From Mucilaginibacter roseus (GTDB lineage Bacteria; Bacteroidota; Bacteroidia; Sphingobacteriales; Sphingobacteriaceae): a stretch of DNA of 64,000 nt. The stretch is from contig NZ_JAJPWV010000004.1 of assembly GCF_021215455.1 (NCBI RefSeq), forward strand, positions 124,001-188,000, in the 5' to 3' direction. Below the pieces are notes generated by a model that was given only the letters and a program-made list of their open reading frames with translations, did no database searches and was not told the origin of the DNA. Made by a program: the position numbers and the translations under genes. Position 1 is the stretch's first letter; the number at the start of each line of letters is the position of its first letter. Positions 1 to 7,936 of the stretch are shown in pieces.

Positions 1-159
1 TGAAACGCCGCCCAGTACAAGGCTCTCGTTTATTGCTTGCGCGCCTACAATTGCTTTAAATACGTATAGCGGAGAGGTACCGATATCGCCGTAGATGATC
101 CCCAGGCTAATAAGCAATCCGGGGACGGTCAGTTTCTGAAGGTCTTTATGACTTGACAC
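1..159 (-). CDS. kup: Kup-type potassium uptake protein, N-terminal fragment
   Basis: The 53 visible residues open with a GTG start and run off the left edge, so this is only the N-terminus of a protein of usually about 630 residues or more. The stretch GIIYGDIGTSPLYVFKA matches the first membrane helix and conserved GDIGTSPLY signature of the KUP/HAK/KT family of proton-coupled potassium importers in the inner membrane. The GTG start is chosen because the same frame has a stop eight codons upstream and no ATG between. It is transcribed away from the neighbouring T9SS-type gene. Family assignment is firm from the motif; substrate is inferred from the family. Confidence 0.9.
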   Translation of the reverse strand, partial: MSSHKDLQKLTVPGLLISLGIIYGDIGTSPLYVFKAIVGAQAINESLVLGGVS

Positions 160-196
160 TATCTTATAAAAAATGCAAAATTATAAATTTTACGCA

Positions 197-229
197 CAAA
201 CTTAAACTTATTAACCCCGTATAAGTCAA
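197..229 (-). promoter_or_regulatory. Promoter for kup
   Basis: On the minus strand TAAGTTTG (197-204) fits the Bacteroidota -7 box TAnnTTTG, and TTG at 227-229 lies 22 bases upstream as the -33 element. A second match, TAATTTTG, lies at 176-183, closer to the GTG start, so the true start site could be either. Confidence 0.5.
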
Positions 230-300
230 TGCATATGTCATTACAATGATACAGCCATTTTGTTAAAAATTGTTAAATATTAAATATAAAGGCTAACTTT

Positions 301-331
301 TTGAATAGGCATGGTGTAATTTATACATTTG
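301..331 (+). promoter_or_regulatory. Promoter for the T9SS-sorted protein
   Basis: TTG (301-303), a 20-base spacer and TACATTTG (324-331) match the Bacteroidota sigma-A promoter (TTTG, N19-ish, TAnnTTTG) very well. The ATG at 347 follows 15 bases after the -7 box, giving a very short leader. Confidence 0.75.
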
Positions 332-346
332 TAGCAGTGTAACTGT

Positions 347-832
347 ATGAGGCAAAAATTTACTCTTAATAATTTATGGTTTATCGTGATCGCAATAGCG
401 GTGACCATGAATTTTGCTTTTGCAGAAACAACAGCTTCCCAGGATAGCCTTATCCTTAAAAAAAAGAACAAAACATCGTACCTGAAAAGCGGCTTACCTT
501 TTACGCTGCCGCCGCTTAAACCAGGCACCGTATCAACAACCAAGCTTAGCGTTAACCGTCAGGATGATAAGCTGCTCAGCAACGTGCAAATTTATCCTAA
601 CCCGGTAACAGATCAGATCAACCTAAGGTATGACTTGTCGCGCAACAGCAACGTGACTATAAAAATTGTAGATATGCTGGGTAATGATGTAGCCACTATC
701 TTCTCGCAGCATGTTAGCTCCGGCGATCAAAAATTCACTTACATCATCAACAACAAGTTGAGCCGCGGCTTTTACTTCCTGCGCATCATAGCCGGCACCG
801 AGTCAACTATCAAGAGGCTTTCTGTTCTTTAG
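347..832 (+). CDS. Small secreted protein with a type IX secretion C-terminal domain
   Basis: This 161-residue protein has a signal peptide (about residues 1-26, ending AFA before E) and a C-terminal sorting domain from about residue 77 to the end. That domain starts with the typical IYPNPVTDQINL and ends with FYFLRI...KRLSVL, as in the Por-secretion or T9SS type A family. Such domains send cargo through the outer membrane by type IX secretion. Only about 50 low-complexity, lysine- and proline-containing residues lie between them, so there is no recognisable passenger domain. It stands alone, with its own promoter, between kup and the FAH operon. Secretion route is firm; function of the mature protein is unknown. 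Confidence 0.85.
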   Translation: MRQKFTLNNLWFIVIAIAVTMNFAFAETTASQDSLILKKKNKTSYLKSGLPFTLPPLKPGTVSTTKLSVNRQDDKLLSNVQIYPNPVTDQINLRYDLSRNSNVTIKIVDMLGNDVATIFSQHVSSGDQKFTYIINNKLSRGFYFLRIIAGTESTIKRLSVL

Positions 833-973
833 GCATTGTTTTTTCAGTCATTGGACATTAGCCATTTTCTTATGACATCTGCTTACTACTCGCAAAATTT
901 CACGATCACTATTCATCAATAACTGATCGCCAAATCCTCACAATTCACCACTTACCATTAACCACAATTTACT

Positions 974-981
974 TAGCTTTG
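974..981 (+). promoter_or_regulatory. -7 box before the FAH-M23-Bcp operon
   Basis: TAGCTTTG matches TAnnTTTG and lies 22 bases before the ATG at 1004. I see no clear TTG at the expected -33 distance. The rest of the 171-base gap (833-1003) holds no gene. Confidence 0.5.
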
Positions 982-1003
982 GCGCTTCACCACATTTACT
1001 GTT

Positions 1004-1615
1004 ATGAAGATTATTGCCATTGGGCGCAACTACGCCGAGCATGCCAGGGAACTGAACAACCCGGTGCCAACCACCCCGGTTATATTTATGAAACCGGATA
1101 CCGCGTTGCTTAAGGATAATAAGCCGTTTTATCATCCTGAATTTAGTGAGGATGTGCATTATGAAACCGAACTGGTTTTAAAAATCTGCAAGGAAGGCAA
1201 ACACATCAGCGAAAAGTTCGCGGCTAATTATTATAATGAAATTGGCCTGGGTATTGACTTTACCGCCCGTGATATTCAATCAAAACATAAAGAAAAAGGT
1301 TTGCCATGGGAGCTGGCCAAAAGTTTTGACGGCTCGGCGCCCATCAGTAATTTCCTTCCGAAGGATAAGTTTGCCGATCTGTATAACATCAATTTCAGCC
1401 TGAAAATAAATGGTGAAAATCGTCAGGCGGGCAACACAAACAACCTGCTTTTTTCGTTTGAACGTATCATCGCGTTTGTATCACAATACATCACCCTAAA
1501 AAAAGGCGACCTAATTTTTACCGGCACCCCTGAAGGCGTGGGCCGCGTAGCCATAGGCGATCACCTGGAAGGGTTTATTGAAGGTGAACAAATGCTTGAT
1601 TTTTACGTGAAATAA
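1004..1615 (+). CDS. Fumarylacetoacetate hydrolase family protein
   Basis: This 203-residue protein matches the compact FAH family throughout: KIIAIGRNYAEHA at the N-terminus, FMKPDTALL, the metal-binding region HYETELVL near residue 50, GIDFTARDIQ, and the C-terminal FTGTPEGVG. These enzymes use a divalent metal to hydrolyse or decarboxylate acylpyruvates or oxaloacetate-like keto acids in the cytoplasm. The short form resembles YcgM/FAHD1-type acylpyruvase or oxaloacetate decarboxylase, but the exact substrate cannot be read here. It leads a tight operon: the M23 peptidase begins 6 bases after its stop. Confidence 0.88.
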   Translation: MKIIAIGRNYAEHARELNNPVPTTPVIFMKPDTALLKDNKPFYHPEFSEDVHYETELVLKICKEGKHISEKFAANYYNEIGLGIDFTARDIQSKHKEKGLPWELAKSFDGSAPISNFLPKDKFADLYNINFSLKINGENRQAGNTNNLLFSFERIIAFVSQYITLKKGDLIFTGTPEGVGRVAIGDHLEGFIEGEQMLDFYVK

Positions 1616-1621
1616 AAACGG

Positions 1622-3337
1622 ATGATATTAAAAAAACTTACGCTACTGGCAACCGGACTATTAATTTGCGGCAGCGCCGGAGCGCAAAACATTATACAAA
1701 ACAACTTTTACCCTAAAGATATTTTTCGTTACCCGCTTGATCTGCCGCCCAGTACGGCAGGCTCATTCGGCGAGTTGCGGCCTAACCACTTCCACTCCGG
1801 CCTCGATTTTAAGACTAACCAGCGCACCGGCTATCCCATCTATTCTATTATGGACGGCTTTGTATCGCGCCTCCGCATACAGTACGGCGGCTTCGGCAGG
1901 GCGGTTTATATTACGCATCCTAATGGCTTTACTTCGGTTTACGGGCACCTGGAAAAGTTTAGCCCGGAGATAGAGGCTCTGATACGTGACTACCAAAATA
2001 AGCGCCAAAGCTACGAGGTGGATTTTCAGCTGCTACCCTTACAACTTCCCCTCAAAAAAGGTGAAGTGTTTGCCTGGACAGGTAATGCAGGCGCTTCAGC
2101 GGGGCCGCACCTGCACTTTGAACTTCGCGACAGCAAGACAGAGGAGACTATCAATCCGCAATTGTTTGGCCTTACGATACCCGATAAGGTACCACCTACC
2201 CTGCAAGCCATTGCAACTTATAACTTCGCTGATGGAGCGCCTTTCAGCGAAAAAACGCCGCACATGTTTTTAGCCGTGGTAGGCGCTAATGGCCAGTATC
2301 GTTTAAAAAATAATCAGCCCATACATCTAAGCGGCGAAACCGGCTTTGGGCTTACAGCCTATGATATGAATAGTGTTTCGCCTAACCATAACGGCATCTA
2401 CTCTGTAGAACTTAAGCTGGATGGCAATACGATTTACACTTTCGCGGTGGAACGTTTTGGCTTCGATCAAACCCGGGCCATTAACGCTTACCTGGATTAT
2501 CCGGCCTTCCTAACCTCTCGCCGCTGGATGCAGAAGTGCTTTGTGCCGCCGGGCAGTAACATATCGCTCTATCCACAATCAGTAAACCGTGGTATTATTA
2601 ACTTTGATGATGATAATATGCACGAGGTGCAATACGTAGTGAAAGATGTTGCGGGCAATACGTCTACATTAACGGTAAACGTAAAATCTTCTAAAAACCA
2701 GGTAAAACCTTTTGTGCCTAAAGGCCCATTGTTTCAATATGATAAAACCAACGAGTTTAATAATGATAAGGTAAAGGTAATTATAGAGCCAGGCAACTTG
2801 TACGATAACCTCGACTTTAACTATGCACGCTTGCCGCGCAAACCCGGAGCTTACTCTGAAACACATCGTATACATAACCGCTTTATGCCCATACATTCCA
2901 GCTTTAGCTTATGGATAAAGCCCGACAGCACTATTGGCCAAAACGCCGATAAAGCTGTATTGATCAACACAGCAGGTAATATGGCCATTGGCAAGTTTGA
3001 GGACGGGTACGTAAAAGGCCAGTGCCGCTTTTTTGGCGATTATTATATCAAGGTTGATACCGTGCCGCCCGTAATTACGCCGGTAAACATTCGTGAGGGC
3101 AGCAACCTGTCGGCGGCCAAAAGCATTAACCTGCGCATGAGCGACAATCTTTCGGGCGTAAAAAGCTACACCGGCAAAATAGATGGCAAGTGGGTGCTGG
3201 TTGAGCACGACTACAAGACTAAATTGTTAAGATATTACTTTGACAAGGATATTAAGCCCGGAAAACATACATTTGAATTAACAGTAACCGATGCTAAAGA
3301 TAATGCATCGCAATTTAGAGCTAACTTTTACCGATAA
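1622..3337 (+). CDS. M23 family metallopeptidase, secreted
   Basis: This 571-residue protein starts with a signal peptide (about residues 1-21, ending GAQ) and has an LytM/M23 domain in roughly residues 50-190. The zinc ligands are visible in HFHSGLDF and in GPHLHFELRD. M23 enzymes cut peptidoglycan cross-bridges, or act as inactive activators of cell-wall hydrolases. The remaining 380 residues are beta-rich, with a late stretch resembling an Ig-like domain (VDTVPPVITPVNI, then a DNLSG motif). The protein probably acts in the periplasm. It sits between the FAH gene (6-base gap) and bcp (5-base gap), so all three are probably cotranscribed. Confidence 0.88.
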   Translation: MILKKLTLLATGLLICGSAGAQNIIQNNFYPKDIFRYPLDLPPSTAGSFGELRPNHFHSGLDFKTNQRTGYPIYSIMDGFVSRLRIQYGGFGRAVYITHPNGFTSVYGHLEKFSPEIEALIRDYQNKRQSYEVDFQLLPLQLPLKKGEVFAWTGNAGASAGPHLHFELRDSKTEETINPQLFGLTIPDKVPPTLQAIATYNFADGAPFSEKTPHMFLAVVGANGQYRLKNNQPIHLSGETGFGLTAYDMNSVSPNHNGIYSVELKLDGNTIYTFAVERFGFDQTRAINAYLDYPAFLTSRRWMQKCFVPPGSNISLYPQSVNRGIINFDDDNMHEVQYVVKDVAGNTSTLTVNVKSSKNQVKPFVPKGPLFQYDKTNEFNNDKVKVIIEPGNLYDNLDFNYARLPRKPGAYSETHRIHNRFMPIHSSFSLWIKPDSTIGQNADKAVLINTAGNMAIGKFEDGYVKGQCRFFGDYYIKVDTVPPVITPVNIREGSNLSAAKSINLRMSDNLSGVKSYTGKIDGKWVLVEHDYKTKLLRYYFDKDIKPGKHTFELTVTDAKDNASQFRANFYR

Positions 3338-3342
3338 ACAAG

Positions 3343-3804
3343 ATGGCAACATTAGCAATTGGCGATAAAGCGCCGGATTTTGATGCAAAGGACCAAAACG
3401 GCAAAGCCGTTTCATTAGCCGACTTTAAAGGCAAAAACGTAATACTTTATTTTTACCCAAAGGATGATACCCCGGGTTGCACTGCCGAGGCTTGCAGTTT
3501 TAGGGATAACTATCAGTCGTTAGTAAGCCAGGGCTTTGAGGTGATTGGTGTAAGCACGGATGACGAGAAATCGCACAAAAAGTTTGAAACCAAATATAGC
3601 CTGCCCTTTACGCTGATTGCTGATGAAAGCAAGGAAATTGTTGAAGCCTACGGCGTTTGGGTGGAAAAAAACATGTATGGCAAAAAATATATGGGTACAG
3701 CACGTAAAACGTTTTTGATTAACGGAGATGGTATTATCGATCAGATTATTGATAAGGTGGATACCAAAAACTCGTCGCAGCAGATATTAGATGTGTTGAA
3801 ATAA
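3343..3804 (+). CDS. bcp: Thioredoxin-dependent thiol peroxidase (Bcp/PrxQ)
   Basis: This 153-residue peroxiredoxin reduces hydrogen peroxide and organic or lipid hydroperoxides using thioredoxin as electron donor. The active-site segment TPGCTAEACSFRD carries the peroxidatic Cys46 and a resolving Cys51, the spacing of the PrxQ/BCP subgroup. GDKAPDF at the N-terminus and the FYPKDDTPGC motif are typical. Length is normal for the family. It is the last gene of the FAH-M23-bcp operon. A thioredoxin that could serve it is encoded at 15824. Confidence 0.93.
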   Translation: MATLAIGDKAPDFDAKDQNGKAVSLADFKGKNVILYFYPKDDTPGCTAEACSFRDNYQSLVSQGFEVIGVSTDDEKSHKKFETKYSLPFTLIADESKEIVEAYGVWVEKNMYGKKYMGTARKTFLINGDGIIDQIIDKVDTKNSSQQILDVLK

Positions 3805-3873
3805 CACCTATATATCAGATTAATATTTATTTTAGCCGAAATTTAGATTTTTTGCAATAAAACCTATCATTTA

Positions 3874-4722
3874 ATGAAACAAGACATAGAGCAATTAAAA
3901 CAAACCGCATCGCAGGTTCGTCGTGACATTGTGCGCATGGTACATGGCTGCCAGTCAGGCCACCCGGGCGGTTCATTAGGCTGTACCGACTTTTTGGTAG
4001 CCCTTTATTTTAACATCATGAACAACGACCCTTCGTTCAACATGGATGCCAAAGGCGAAGACCTGTTCTTCCTTTCAAACGGACACATTTCACCGGTATT
4101 TTACAGTGTATTGGCACATGCCGGTTACTTTGATAAATCAGAATTAAGCACCTTCCGCAAACTGAATTCAAGATTGCAGGGCCACCCAACTACCCATGAG
4201 GGTTTACCGGGTGTACGCATCGCTTCAGGTTCATTAGGCCAGGGCCTTTCAGTAGCCATTGGCGCTGCATTGGCTAAACGCCTTAATGGTGACGACAGCA
4301 TTGTTTACACCCTGCATGGTGACGGTGAGCTGCAGGAAGGACAGATATGGGAAGCCGCCATGTTTGCTCCGCACAATAAATTAGATAGATTAATTGCTAC
4401 TGTTGACTACAACGGCCAGCAGATTGACGGCCCTACCGAAATGGTACTATCATTAGGTAACCTGAAAGCAAAATTCGAAGCCTTTGGCTGGGAAGTGCTT
4501 GAAGAACCAAATGGTAACGATATGGCCAGCGTTGTTGCTGTGCTTGAAAAAGCCAAAAGCTTAACCGGTAAAGGCAAACCTATAGCCATATTGCTTAAAA
4601 CAGGCATGGGTTACGGTGTAGACTTTATGATGGGCAGCCACAAATGGCACGGTGTTGCACCTAACGATGAGCAACTGGCAGTAGCTTTAGCTCAGCTTGA
4701 GGAAACACTGGGCGATTACTAA
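3874..4722 (+). CDS. Transketolase, N-terminal (TPP-binding) subunit
   Basis: This 282-residue protein covers only the N-terminal half of a classic transketolase. Thiamine diphosphate and metal ligands are visible in HGDGELQEGQIWE followed by DYNGQQIDG, with GHPGGSLG near the start and GLPGVRIASGSLGQGLS as the dimer/cofactor loop. Transketolase moves two-carbon units between sugar phosphates in the non-oxidative pentose phosphate pathway. The other half is the next gene on the same strand, so the enzyme is split into two chains, which is common in Bacteroidota and archaea. The 126-base gap between the halves is longer than in a strict operon. Confidence 0.92.
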   Translation: MKQDIEQLKQTASQVRRDIVRMVHGCQSGHPGGSLGCTDFLVALYFNIMNNDPSFNMDAKGEDLFFLSNGHISPVFYSVLAHAGYFDKSELSTFRKLNSRLQGHPTTHEGLPGVRIASGSLGQGLSVAIGAALAKRLNGDDSIVYTLHGDGELQEGQIWEAAMFAPHNKLDRLIATVDYNGQQIDGPTEMVLSLGNLKAKFEAFGWEVLEEPNGNDMASVVAVLEKAKSLTGKGKPIAILLKTGMGYGVDFMMGSHKWHGVAPNDEQLAVALAQLEETLGDY

Positions 4723-4848
4723 GCCCCCCGGCCCTTAAGGTAAGTTGCGGTTGCTGATGTAGCGGTTGCAATAGTTTGATCTAAATAATATCATATCACA
4801 ATAAAAATTTAGCAAGTCCTCTACATTGGAGAGGATTTAAGTGAGGTT

Positions 4849-5814
4849 ATGAAAAAATATACTTACACAGATAAAAAAGATACGCGTTCGGGTTTTGGCG
4901 ACGGTTTGCTTGAAGCCGGTAAACGTAACCCGGAAGTGGTTGCACTTTGTGCCGACCTGGTAGGCTCATTAAAAATGGCCGACTTTATAAAAGCATTTCC
5001 TGAGCGCTTTTTCCAAACCGGTATTGCCGAGGCGAACATGATTGGTATGGCGGCAGGCTTAACCATTGGCGGTAAAATTCCGTTCACAGGTACCTTTGCC
5101 AACTTTTCAACCGGCCGTGTTTACGATCAGATCCGCCAGTCGGTAGCTTATTCTGACAAGAACGTGAAAATTTGCGCGTCGCATGCGGGCTTAACCCTTG
5201 GTGAGGATGGCGCAACCCACCAGATACTGGAAGACATTGGCCTGATGAAAATGTTACCGGGCATGACGGTGATCAACCCTTGCGATTACAACCAAACCAA
5301 GGCAGCAACCATCGCTATTGCCGAGCATCATGGCCCGGTTTACCTGCGTTTCGGTCGCCCTGTAGTACCTATTTTTACTGATGCAGATCAGAAATTCGAG
5401 ATCGGCAAGGCATGGATGGTTAACGAGGGTGCTGACGTATCTATCTTCGCTACCGGCCACCTGGTATGGGAAGCTATACAAGCAGGCGAAAAATTGGCTG
5501 AGGAAGGCATTGATGCCGAGATTATTAATATCCACACCATTAAACCTTTAGATGCTGAGGCTGTCCTTAAATCAGTAGCAAAAACAGGTTGCGTGGTAAC
5601 GGCCGAAGAGCATAACCGTTTAGGTGGCTTAGGCGATAGCATTGCACAATTACTGGCTGTTAACAACCCTACTCCGCAAGAGTATGTGGCTGTGAATGAC
5701 AGCTTTGGCGAAAGCGGTACACCTGCACAGCTGATGACCAAATATGGTTTGGATGCTGAGCACATCATCGCAGCGGCTAAAAAAGTAATAGCACGTAAAA
5801 AACAAAACAGCTAA
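4849..5814 (+). CDS. Transketolase, C-terminal subunit
   Basis: The 321-residue partner of the preceding gene contains the pyrimidine-binding domain (FIKAFPERFFQTGIAEANMIGMAAGL, read as separate pieces: the RFFQTGIAEANM part is the conserved cofactor glutamate region) and the C-terminal domain with HTIKPLD and TAEEHNRLGGLG. It would complete the transketolase active site together with the 3874 product. The leader holds a 6-bp hairpin (TCCTCT at 4817-4822, AGAGGA at 4830-4835) 13 bases before the ATG. That could be an RNA processing or pausing structure between the two halves, but this is only a guess. Confidence 0.92.
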   Translation: MKKYTYTDKKDTRSGFGDGLLEAGKRNPEVVALCADLVGSLKMADFIKAFPERFFQTGIAEANMIGMAAGLTIGGKIPFTGTFANFSTGRVYDQIRQSVAYSDKNVKICASHAGLTLGEDGATHQILEDIGLMKMLPGMTVINPCDYNQTKAATIAIAEHHGPVYLRFGRPVVPIFTDADQKFEIGKAWMVNEGADVSIFATGHLVWEAIQAGEKLAEEGIDAEIINIHTIKPLDAEAVLKSVAKTGCVVTAEEHNRLGGLGDSIAQLLAVNNPTPQEYVAVNDSFGESGTPAQLMTKYGLDAEHIIAAAKKVIARKKQNS

Positions 5815-5843
5815 GTTCTTTATTTTAGGGTTAAAGATTTGAT

Positions 5844-6401
5844 ATGGCCGCACAGGCTGAAGACGAAGAAATACTAAGTAAGTTCCGCGACGAACGCACT
5901 AGGAACGAAGCCTTTAATCTGCTACTTAAAAAGTATCAGCAGAAAATTTATTGGCACGTGCGCCGCATGGTTATTGACCATGACGACGCCGACGACCTGA
6001 CGCAGGATGTTTTCGTAAAGATATGGAAGAACTTACCGGGTTTCAGGAACGACGCGCAGTTGTACACCTGGATGTACCGTATTGCCACCAATGAGTGCAT
6101 TACATTTTTGAACAGAAAGAAAATGAAAAATAATGTACCGCTGGATGATGTAGCTTATGAACTGGGCGATACATTGGCGGATTCGACGTACTTTAACGGC
6201 GACAAGGCCCAGCTGAAACTACAGCAGGCCTTGCTCACTTTACCCGAAAAACAAAGACTTGTGTTTAACATGAAATATTTTGACGATATGAAGTATGAAG
6301 AGATATCTGATGTACTGGGAACAAGTGTAGGGGCGCTTAAAGCGTCGTTCCATTTGGCAGTTAAAAAGATAGAAGCTTACCTCTTATCGTCAGAATTGTA
6401 A
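5844..6401 (+). CDS. ECF-type RNA polymerase sigma factor
   Basis: This 185-residue protein has sigma region 2 (DADDLTQDVFVKIWKNL, then YTWMYRIATNECI) and region 4 (LPEKQRLVFNMKYFDDM, then EEISDVLGTSVGALKAS). No region 1 or 3 is present, as expected for extracytoplasmic-function sigma factors of the sigma-70 family. It starts 29 bases after the transketolase stop and leads a trio with the repeat protein at 6454 and the Spy-like protein at 7293. By the usual arrangement the next gene would be its membrane regulator, but that protein is not a recognisable anti-sigma factor. Confidence 0.92.
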   Translation: MAAQAEDEEILSKFRDERTRNEAFNLLLKKYQQKIYWHVRRMVIDHDDADDLTQDVFVKIWKNLPGFRNDAQLYTWMYRIATNECITFLNRKKMKNNVPLDDVAYELGDTLADSTYFNGDKAQLKLQQALLTLPEKQRLVFNMKYFDDMKYEEISDVLGTSVGALKASFHLAVKKIEAYLLSSEL

Positions 6402-6453
6402 TTTTTTAAAAATCACTTTAAACCTTTTGCTAAAGTATTAATCTAATGAGGGT

Positions 6454-7290
6454 ATGAAGAGCGATATGGATACAAGAGATTGGCTGAATGATTTTCCCGC
6501 ACTGAAACAGGTTGACGCAAAAAACCCGTTCACAGTGCCTGCAGGCTATTTCGATGACCTTCGCGAACGCACTCTTTCCCTTAAAAATTTAGATGATATA
6601 AGTACACGGCAAGCCGGCTTTTCTGTTCCCGAAAATTATTTTGAGGAGCTTGAAGGTAATATCAGCAGCCGTATTACCGTAGCCGCTGCGTTAAACGTAG
6701 AAAACACAGGTTTTATTTTACCTGATAACTACTTTGATGAACTGAGCAATAACATTCAAAGCCGTATTAACATCGAAGAAGCGGCCGGCAGCGAAAATGT
6801 AGGGTTTGGGGTGCCTGAAGGATATTTCGAAAACCTGCAACAAAACATAACCGCACGTATTGGTATTGATGAGGCCGTAAATGCCGACGAGCCTTTTGCC
6901 GTGCCTGCCGGTTATTTTGACAAACTAAATGCCGCTATTTTAAGCAAAACGGTCGATGCTGACCAGGAACAAGTTCAGCACGAACCGGTTAAAGAGCGCG
7001 GTATTATACGTAAGTTTCTTACATCAGGCGTTTACAGATATGCTGCTGCAGCTTGCGTTACCATTGCCATTGGTGTGAGCTTCTTTTTACAGAAAGATGC
7101 CCACCCGGTTGCAGCTAATGCGAATGCGCCACATGCCGATTCTTATCTGCACAGCCGCTTGTCAAACATTCCGCTGAATGAGATTCGCGGTTATGCGGAA
7201 CAAAACCTTGATGCCGGTGAAACGCAAACTTACATTAGCGAAAACCTGAGCGACGAGGAGTTGTTGGACTATATTGATACTGAACTTTAA
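6454..7290 (+). CDS. Membrane protein with five FxVPxxYFxxL repeats, possible sigma-factor partner
   Basis: I do not know a function for this 278-residue protein. It has five copies of a motif of the form F-x-[VL]-P-x-x-Y-F-[DE]-x-L, beginning near residues 26, 56, 87, 118 and 148, at a steady 30-31 residue spacing. Several copies continue into a segment like NIxSRIxI. A single membrane helix follows at about residues 194-213, then about 65 residues ending in the acidic SDEELLDYIDTEL. With this topology the repeats would be cytoplasmic, facing the sigma factor made by the gene 52 bases upstream. That placement makes it a candidate sigma regulator, but this is inference. The next gene starts 2 bases after its stop. 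Confidence 0.75.
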   Translation: MKSDMDTRDWLNDFPALKQVDAKNPFTVPAGYFDDLRERTLSLKNLDDISTRQAGFSVPENYFEELEGNISSRITVAAALNVENTGFILPDNYFDELSNNIQSRINIEEAAGSENVGFGVPEGYFENLQQNITARIGIDEAVNADEPFAVPAGYFDKLNAAILSKTVDADQEQVQHEPVKERGIIRKFLTSGVYRYAAAACVTIAIGVSFFLQKDAHPVAANANAPHADSYLHSRLSNIPLNEIRGYAEQNLDAGETQTYISENLSDEELLDYIDTEL

Positions 7291-7292
7291 TA

Positions 7293-7787
7293 ATGAGTAA
7301 TCTGGCCGGAAGAGTATATATTGTCATATTGTTTGTGCTGGGATTGTGCTTAACTGTTAAGGCGCAGGTGCCTGATAACGCGCGTGGTTTGCGTTATCAG
7401 CAAAATAAAAGCAACAACTCGGCAACGCAATCACGTTTTGCCAAGCTGGCAAACGCCAAAAAAGACTATTTTGAGCGGCAACTTAACCTTACCCCTGCCG
7501 AATCTAAAAAGTTTTGGCCTTTATACCGCCAGTATCAGCAACAGTTGGTTAATATTCGCCGTCTTAAACGCCTCAATAATTCAAGCGCGCAGCCTAACGG
7601 CCAGGAACAAATCAACAAAGAACTGTATTACGAAACTGAGCTGGTTAATATCCACAAGCGTTACAACGAAGAATTTTTGAAGATAATGCCAGCCGAAAAG
7701 GTAAGCGAACTCTACAAAAGCGAAAAGCAGTTTAACGACGAAGTGCTCAAACAACTCAGTGAACGCAGCGAACGCGCAGGAGATTAA
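7293..7787 (+). CDS. Small periplasmic protein, Spy/CpxP-like
   Basis: This 164-residue protein has a signal peptide (about residues 1-24, ending VKAQ). A helical, charged body follows, built around LNLTPAESKKFWPLYRQY. The LTP-x-E-x-x-x-FWPLY pattern is common in small periplasmic helical proteins of Bacteroidota that are often compared with Spy/CpxP stress chaperones or metal sensors. It overlaps the same operon as the ECF sigma factor and the repeat protein, with only 2 bases after the latter. An envelope-stress role is therefore plausible, but nothing in the sequence proves it. Confidence 0.72.
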   Translation: MSNLAGRVYIVILFVLGLCLTVKAQVPDNARGLRYQQNKSNNSATQSRFAKLANAKKDYFERQLNLTPAESKKFWPLYRQYQQQLVNIRRLKRLNNSSAQPNGQEQINKELYYETELVNIHKRYNEEFLKIMPAEKVSELYKSEKQFNDEVLKQLSERSERAGD

Positions 7788-7901
7788 TTATTTTATTTGC
7801 GGAGTTATTAGTTTATAGATTGCATTCTCTTCCTTTATTTATACAAAATCCAATATCTATTACTTTACGTTTACCTTACAAGGTATGTCGTGATTGATAT
7901 T

Positions 7902-7909
7902 TATCTTTG
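7902..7909 (+). promoter_or_regulatory. -7 box before the class III aminotransferase
   Basis: TATCTTTG is an exact TAnnTTTG box. Its own final TTG (7907-7909) is in frame with the gene and would look like a start codon, but it lies inside the promoter. The real start is therefore the ATG at 7937, about 27 bases downstream. Confidence 0.6.
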
Positions 7910-7936
7910 CCGGATAAATCAGTAATCGCACCTGCC

